Positions 57,060 to 64,000 of a stretch of DNA of 64,000 nt are shown here, in pieces; positions within the stretch are counted from its first letter, which is position 1; the number at the start of each line of letters is the position of its first letter. The stretch spans positions 23,752,986 to 23,816,985 of the forward strand of contig NC_135561.1 of assembly GCF_964340395.1 (NCBI RefSeq), read 5' to 3'. This DNA is from Glandiceps talaboti (Eukaryota; Hemichordata; Enteropneusta; Spengelidae). The position numbers and the translations under genes were made by a program. The notes beneath the pieces were generated by a model that saw nothing but the letters and a program-made list of their open reading frames with translations, was not told the origin of the DNA and ran no database searches.

Positions 57060-59550
57060 GTAAAGGATGTGTAGATTGTAACAGTGTAGTGCTGTAATAT
57101 TACCACATGTAATGTGATGTAAATATGTAAGACTACAGTGTTGTAATGTTAACATACATAATGTGACGTATACATCTAAGACTGCAGTGTTGTAATGTTA
57201 ACATATGTAATGTGATGTGTACATCTAAGACTGCAGTGTTGTAATGTTAACATATGTAATGTGATGTGTACATCTAAGACTGCAGTGTTGTAATGTTAAC
57301 ATATGTAATGTGATGTGTACATCTAAGACTGCAGTGTAATGTTAACATATGTAATGTGATGTATACATCTAAGACTGCAGTGTTGTAATGTTAACATATG
57401 TAATGTGATGTGTACATCTAAGACTGCAGTGTTGTAATGTTAACATACATAATGTGATGTGTACATCTAAGACTGCAATGTTGTAATGTTAACATATGTA
57501 ATGTGATGTGTACATCTAAGACTGCAGTGTTGTAATGTTATTAAATGTAATGTGATGTATACATCTAAGACTGCAGTGTTGTAATGTTATTAAATGTAAT
57601 GTGATGTATACATCTAAGACTGCAGTGTTGTAATGTTAACATATGTAATGTGATGTATACATCTAAGACTGCAGTGTTGTAATGTTAACATATGTAAAGT
57701 GATGTATACATCTAAGACTGCAGTGTTGTAATGTTATTAAATGTAATGTGATGTATACATCTAAGACTGCAGTGTTGTAATGTTAACATATGTAATGTGA
57801 TGTATACATCTAAGACTGCAGTGTTATGTTAACATATGTAATGTGATGTATACATCTAAGACTGTAGTGTTGTAATGTTATTATACATAATGTGATGTAT
57901 ACATCTGAGACTGCAGTGTTGTAATGTTAACATATGTAATGTGATGTATACATCTAAGACTGCAGTGTTGTAATGTTATTAAATGTAATGTGATGTATAC
58001 ATCTAAGACTGCAGTGTTGTAATGTTATTATACATAATGTGATGTATACATCTAAGACTGCAGTGTTGTAATGTTAACATATGTAATGTGATGTATACAT
58101 CTAAGACTGCAGTGTTGTAATGTTAACATATGTAATGTGATGTATACATCTAAGACTGCAGTGTTGTAATGTTAACATATGTAATGTGATGTATACATCT
58201 AAGACTGCAGTGTTATGTTAACATATGTAATGTGATGTATACATCTAAGACTGTAGTGTTGTAATGTTATTATACATAATGTGATGTATACATCTAAGAC
58301 TGCAGTGTTGTAATGTTAACATATGTAATGTGATGTGTACATCTAAGACTGCAATGTTGTAATGTTAACATATGTAATGTGATGTGTACATCTAAGACTG
58401 CAGTGTTGTAATGTTATTAAATGTAATGTGATGTATACATCTAAGACTGCAGTGTTGTAATGTTATTAAATGTAATGTGATGTATACATCTAAGACTGCA
58501 GTGTTGTAATGTTATTAAATGTAATGTGATGTATACATCTAAGACTGCAGTGTTGTAATGTTAACATATGTAATGTGATGTATACATCTAAGACTGCAGT
58601 GTTGTAATGTTAACATATGTAAAGTGATGTATACATCTAAGACTGCAGTGTTGTAATGTTATTAAATGTAATGTGATGTATACATCTAAGACTGCAGTGT
58701 TGTAATGTTAACATATGTAATGTGATGTATACATCTAAGACTGCAGTGTTGTAATGTTATTAAATGTAATGTGATGTATACATCTAAGACTGCAGTGTTG
58801 TAATGTTAACATATGTAATGTGATGTATACATCTAAGACTGCAGTGTTGTAATGTTAACATATGTAAAGTTATGTATACATCTAAGACTGCAGTGTTGTA
58901 ATGTTAACATATGTAATGTGATGTGTACATCTAAGACTGCAGTGTTGTAATGTTAACATATGTAATGTGATATATACATCTAAGACTGCAGTGTTGTAAT
59001 GTTAACATATGTAAAGTTATGTATACATCTAAGACTGCAATGTTGTAATGTTAACATATGTAATGTTATGTATACATCTAAGACTGCAGTGTTGTAATGT
59101 TAACATATGTAATGTGATGTGTACATCTAAGACTGCAGTGTTGTAATGTTAACATATGTAATATGATGTATACATCTAATACTGCAATGTTGTAATGTTA
59201 ACATATGTAATGTGATGTATACATCTAAGACTGCAGTGTTGTAATGTTAACATATGTAATGTGATGTGTACATCTAAGACTGCAGTGTTGTAATGTTAAC
59301 ATATGTAATGTTATGTATACATCTAAGACTGCAGTGTTATGTTATTAAATGTAATGTTATGTATACATCTAAGACTGCAGTGTTGTAATGTTAACATATG
59401 TAATGTGATGTGTACATCTAAGACTGCAGTGTTGTAATGTTAACATATGTAATGTTATGTATACATCTAAGACTGCAGTGTTATAATGTTATTAAATGTA
59501 ATGTGATGTGTACATCTAAGACTGCAGTGTTGTAATGTGATGTGTACATG
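57060..59550. repeat. 49-bp minisatellite, about 50 copies, upstream of the POU exon
   Basis: Unit AACATATGTAATGTGATGTA, TACATCTAAGACTGCAGTGT, TGTAATGTT. Alternatives: GTTATTAAATG or GTTATTATACAT for GTTAACATATG, GTGTACATC for GTATACATC, and CAATG for CAGTG. Some units lack TGTA (45 bases). It belongs to the same family as the two units at 56600-56700. Confidence 0.96.
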
Positions 59551-60920
59551 TATATCCTTTAGTATGTCTGAGGATAGTGTGAGGTGTAAATCACTCCAGG
59601 TTGATTTTCCCGTTTATACTAACTATATATCAACATAGTTGTACCATAACCATCTTCAGAATGAATTCATTACAAAGAAATATGCCAAGATAATTATAAA
59701 AATATGCCAAGATAATTATAAAAATAAAATTCATCAATTGGAAAGACTTAAAAGACTTCTATAATGAACTGTATGAAATGTGAAGTTTCATTATGTACCA
59801 TTTACTGTAACAAAGTTACATTTTGTAAAATGTAAGATATAAGTGTTTTTGCAGTGTTGTGGACTTTCAACTGCGAGTGACAATAGACTTTGACAGAGTG
59901 ATTTTATTGCATACCTGAGAAGTTATACTGAAAAGGAAATCAGATGAACTATCACTCTTTTAGACATGTAACTTCTATTTCACTGATCTGATCACTTTCA
60001 TTTGAACAATTTTTCATCTTTACACCCAAAGAAATGTCCCTACCAAATACCAAGGCAATCAGTCTAGCAGATTTTATCTCCCTTAAGGGGAGGTTATGTT
60101 ATGCTTCTGTCTGTCTGTGGACACGATATCTCACAAACTAATGAAACTTGCTACTCATCTTCCATGTGCTAATGAAAAGAACTGATTAGATTTTGGTAAA
60201 CATCCAATGAACATTAATAAGTCATTTGCATAATTAATGGTTTGAGTAATTAGGACCGCATACTTCAATTTTAATATAAATAGTACATACATACATTAAT
60301 CATAACAAAGTATTATCTATATACTTATCATTCTGTATGACTTTAGCTTTCTAGTGTCTGATATGACAATTGTAAACGTTTGTACATAAGGTCAGTGGCC
60401 ATAGTACTGAATAAAGAATTGATTTATTAACAAAGTACATATGTCCTATAAAGATTGTTGATGTACATTGTAGTTTATAGCTTTAATGAATAATTTGCAT
60501 AATTCCATATAATTTGGTATGTACATCAACCATAATAAAGCACAAATATCCTATAAAGCCTGTTAGCATAGCTTTTAATTTCACCAAGTAATTTGCATAA
60601 TTAATAATTTTTGGTAATTAGTCTTAAGAATGCAAATTTCAAATTTCATTAAATCACTTCAGGTATGCTAGAAACCAATTAATTGGAACAAATGTCACTC
60701 ATAACTAGTGCTGTCAAAACACATCTGGTAAGAATGAAACTTCACCTATCAACATTTCATTGGATGACATCTATACAAGTTAGGTAACAATCACTGAATT
60801 GTGTAGCTGGTTAGTAGCATTAGCAGAGGCAAGCTGAGTCACATGCACACAGGAAGTGCTAAAAAGATCAGGCATCATGTTAGTTAGAATATGTACAGAA
60901 TACAGATGGATGGATGAATG
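59551..60920. other. Intron or flank with dispersed-repeat debris, no exon recognised
   Basis: Fragments resemble the dispersed family (60000-60070: CAAATACCAAGGCAATCAGT). A separate CTCCCTTAAGGGGAGGTTATG palindrome-led repeat at about 60078 includes AAGTCATTTGCATAATTAAT (octamer). A 20-base direct repeat, AATATGCCAAGATAATTATA, occurs at about 59679 and 59699. Confidence 0.4.
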
Positions 60921-60985
60921 GCAAATGAATGAATGAATGAATGAATGAATGAATGAATGAATGAATGAATGAATGAATGAATGAA
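60921..60985. repeat. (AATG)n microsatellite
   Basis: About 15 AATG units. The FIHS-rich open frame over it is an artefact. Confidence 0.97.
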
Positions 60986-61129
60986 CAAATTCTATCATTT
61001 GTATGTGACAGCCTACACAACCTTAACCCAAGGAATTAATATCGAAACATTGCATACATCTGATGATGTCCCTGTTGCATTTCTAAACTACACAATTACG
61101 GTATAACAGCTTTTGTCCACATTTGACTA

Positions 61130-61440
61130 AATTACAAATGCCACACTATAATTAACACTTGAAATAGTTGTTATCAGTGTGAAAAAACTACACTATCACA
61201 CTATAATTAACACTTGAAATGGTTGTTATCAGTGTGATAAAACTACACTATCACACTATAATTAACACTTGAAATGGTTATCAGTGTGATAAAACTACAC
61301 TATCACACTATAACACTTCAAATAGTTGTGATCACAGTGTGACAAAACTACACTTTCACACTATAATTAACACTTGAAATGGTTGTTATCAGTGTGTGAT
61401 AAAACTACACTTTCACACTAACACACTTCAAATTTGAACT
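61130..61440. repeat. ~62-bp degenerate tandem repeat, about 5 copies
   Basis: Units with CACACTATAATTAACACTTG, AAATGGTTGTTATCAGTGTG and ATAAAACTACACT. AGTGTGATAAAACTACACT gives each unit weak self-complementarity. Confidence 0.85.
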
Positions 61441-61869
61441 GGTTATCCATTTACTTACAACCTTTGTAATCCATTTGAACTAACAAACTGATTTATTGTT
61501 CTTATTATACGTATCTCTACTACCACTATCTCACTGCTACCAATATCTCAGGACTTTCTGACATTATTAAAAGTGACATTACTACACCACCCTTTTGATG
61601 TTATCATCACACTTACTATCTTTGGCATTTTAAGTTTGTGTTGACAGAAACAGTACAATACTGCATACAACTATTTAACTGATTCAATTTATCACAGTAA
61701 GTTGTTATATACTTCAAACTAACCATAACATTTGGCAGACTATCCGTGAAAAATATCAACAACTCTTTCAAAACTATCAACTACAGATATGCTTGATGTG
61801 ACCCTTACATATTTGTAAATATGTAATCTCAATTTGAAGTTTTTAAATTACTACGAAATTTATCAAACA

Positions 61870-62250
61870 CTAAATAATTTGTGGTGTACAGACAGTAGTA
61901 AATGTCAGCATGTCATGTTTGTAGTGTACAGACAGTAGTCAATGTCAGCATGTCATGTTTGTAGTGTAGAGACAGTAGTCAATGTCAGCATGTCATGTTT
62001 GTGGTGTACAGACAGTAGTAAATGTCAGCATGTCATGTTTGTAGTGTACAGACAGTAGTCAATGTCAGCATGTCATGTTTGTAGTGTAGAGACAGTAGTC
62101 AATGTCAGTATGTCATGTTTGTAGTGTAGAGACAGTAGTAAATGTCAGCATGTCATGTTTGTAGTGTACAGACAGTAGTCAATGTCAGCATGTCATGTTT
62201 GTGGTGTACAGACAGTAGTAAATGTCAGCATGTGGTGTACAGACAGTCCA
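61870..62250. repeat. 40-bp minisatellite, about 9 copies
   Basis: Units GTAGTGTACAGACAGTAGTC and AATGTCAGCATGTCATGTTT, with GTAGA/GTACA and TAGTA/TAGTC alternatives. Confidence 0.95.
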
Positions 62251-63169
62251 CTCACTAACCAAATTTATGAACTTTCAAACATTCTCATACTTTCATACAG
62301 ACACTCATGGACTATGAAATAAATAATCTATATGCGAAATTTCCAACATCCACATCCAGTACAGTGTTACGGTGAAATTACCCAACGAAATCTTCTGATT
62401 TTGACACGGAATTATGAGCAGTCGAACTACAGCGAGTGGCAAGCAACGTGCAAAACCAAGTCTTGAGGTAAATAGCAAATCTGATAATGGATAGGATTTG
62501 CCTAAAACTTTTTTATTGAATACTATATGAAACATGTGTCTTGCTCATCAGACACACCATTCCTGAACCAAAACTCTCGGGTTTTTGAGTCAATCATGCG
62601 CCACACGGAACACATGGTCAAAAGTGATATCAAAAGTTGCTGTTTGTAACTGAGGATTTTGTGTCTTTTTTTAAACTGAAAAAACAGCATTATTTTATTT
62701 TCTAAAAGTACCGTATTTCGTCACGTTAGCGCCCTTACATGGGCAAATGCCCAGTGCTTTGGTTCAGACAATGTCTATTTTTAGAATAGTTGCGGTAAAC
62801 AGCCCACCCCACCCTCCCTCTCGACCATGTATTTGTTCATCTTAAGACTGGCAAGTCCACAATAACGGATAAATCGTTCATAGTAACGATCATGGGTACT
62901 TGAATGTGTTTTGAAATATGTATGAAGTATAGACCACACATGAGGTAGACACCAAATTTGGCACAGATTATGAAAATAAACTAAAAATTTGTGTTGTTTC
63001 AAGCATCAGAACCCACCTTGCTGGCCATACAAAGTTTGACACACACACACACACAACATATCCATACTCATTAGCATAGACCATTCCTAAATGCCGAAGT
63101 TGAATAGAGATATCGAGTGATGTGTACATCTTCACATATCATGCACAGCCATGGCTGGCCATGTGCTCG
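62251..63169. other. No gene supported
   Basis: It contains an ACCGTATTTCGTCACGTTAG phrase at about 62709, which looks like the start of a DNA transposon, and a short AC run at about 63040. Open frames here show no recognisable domain. Confidence 0.35.
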
Positions 63170-63415
63170 ACTTCTGTTTACGTTTGGGACCTAAGTAATG
63201 AACGTATTCAGTAATTTTTAGCTCAAACTTCATAACATAATTGACGTTTTTCTTTCACATTTTTATTACAAATTTTGTTTTAAATAACTTAAAAATAAAT
63301 TAGATCAAATAGTATAACTAACCTTAGAGGTCAAAGTTTAATTTATTTCACACTAAATATGCTTAAATTCAGATGACGAATCCAAAGCTCAAATTGTACG
63401 ACCGGTGATTGTATA
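63170..63415. repeat. Dispersed repeat copy related to 48400-48660
   Basis: Shares TAATGAACGTATTCAGTAAT / TGATGAACGTATTCAGTTAT, TGACGTTTTTC, TCAGATGACGAATCC / CGACTGACGAATCC and a terminal ACCGGTGA / ACCGTTCACC-like region, in the same order and similar spacing. Confidence 0.65.
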
Positions 63416-64000
63416 GCTATCTACAGTGGGATGATACATCCTGTGGAATGGTTCTGCATCATCTCTCTTTGTCAAACAGAGACACTCGTGCACACCAATG
63501 TCAATTTTGTCTTCTTGTTATTCTCAGAATTTTTCATAATTCAATTATGCTATCATAAATATTAAGGAGTTCACAATATTGGAGAAGCATAAAATTTAGT
63601 ATGATGAACCATGACACACTTAGTAAGTAGACTTTACATTGCAATGGTTGCCAATCCTATCGATTTCAATGTGTGGCTACATTACATTACATTCTGAAAT
63701 TGTTACAATTTACTTTACTGTGACATGTCAGTCATTCAGAACATATTATTTGTTTCATTTTTGTGCACTTAATTATTATGTTGTTTCCAGACATCCAACA
63801 CTCCTAGTTCCCTGGAACTATTATGTATCGTCAGAGATACATTTATTTTTATCAGTCTGTTTTGTTTGCATTTGCAACACAGTAAATATTAGACATGGTT
63901 TTAACCTCAACAAAAATAGGGTACGTGGTTAACTGCCAGTTGAGGGTGTGGGCGGGTTAAATCTGGCCACGGTGCTAACCTGGGTCAGTACGGTAACATG
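63416..64000. other. Right edge, no gene supported
   Basis: AT-rich sequence with a GC-richer last ~100 bases (GAGGGTGTGGGCGGGTTAAATC). A 97-codon frame at 63639-63932 has no recognisable feature. Confidence 0.3.

Noticed and set aside
60780-60850. Possible further POU exon on the minus strand (TQLASANATNQLHNS)
   Set aside because: A reasonable acceptor (GTGACTCAG) is present, but no good donor follows and the frame stops soon after; similarity to Oct-1 is not evident.

Overview
This window looks like AT-rich nuclear DNA from an invertebrate animal. It has spliced genes with long introns, CR1-type LINEs, tRNA-derived SINEs, a decayed integrase-bearing element and very many minisatellites. 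There are no bacterial-style operons and no rRNA or tRNA genes that I can support. The one host gene I can name is a POU class II (Oct-1/POU2F-like) transcription factor on the minus strand. Four coding exons are visible (56718-56858, 49260-49361, 40016-40255, 38859-39512). All junctions are phase 0 with GT/AG signals, and the 5' exons lie beyond the right edge or are unrecognised. Its glutamine-rich exon resembles deuterostome Oct-1, but I do not assign a phylum.

Layout, left to right. 1-10.3 kb: an unassigned GC-richer edge, a 2.6 kb satellite carrying about 30 octamer motifs (ATGCAAAT), a 1.1 kb imperfect inverted repeat, three short exon-like segments on the plus strand, two copies of a dispersed repeat and a 51-bp minisatellite. 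10.3-15.6 kb: a nearly full-length but broken CR1-like LINE (minus) whose ORF1 contains a 2A-like ribosome-skipping motif. 15.6-17.3 kb: a decayed L1/Tx1-like reverse transcriptase remnant, an AC microsatellite and a tRNA-derived SINE. 17.5-19.8 kb: a 39-bp minisatellite. 19.8-23.1 kb: a compact minus-strand cassette of a DDE integrase with a chromodomain-like tail plus three uncharacterised ORFs, most of them broken. 23.8-24.0 kb: a cluster of consecutive small hairpins. 24.1-26.1 kb: a LINE 3' end with a pentanucleotide tail, then a second decayed CR1-like LINE. 26.1-29.1 kb: dispersed repeats, a tRNA-like foldback element and an apparently identical 980-bp tandem duplication. 29.6-31.4 kb: an array in which every unit contains two palindromes. 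32-38.8 kb: repeats and probable 3' flank of the POU gene. 38.9-56.9 kb: the POU exons with introns filled by a 56-bp array (3.2 kb), a piggyBac-like insertion, a 53-bp-TIR element and a 28-bp array (5 kb). 56.9-64 kb: a 49-bp array and smaller repeats.

A recurrent theme is one dispersed repeat family. It has short inverted ends (TAGCACAACTG / CAGTTGTGCTA), a tandemly repeated GTTGCTATGGGCGTGG block, an octamer-containing middle and a CA or CAGA microsatellite close to its 3' end. Its middle section, reversed, is recognisably the unit of the satellite at 1.4-4.1 kb. Tandem arrays make up roughly 18-19 kb of the 64 kb.
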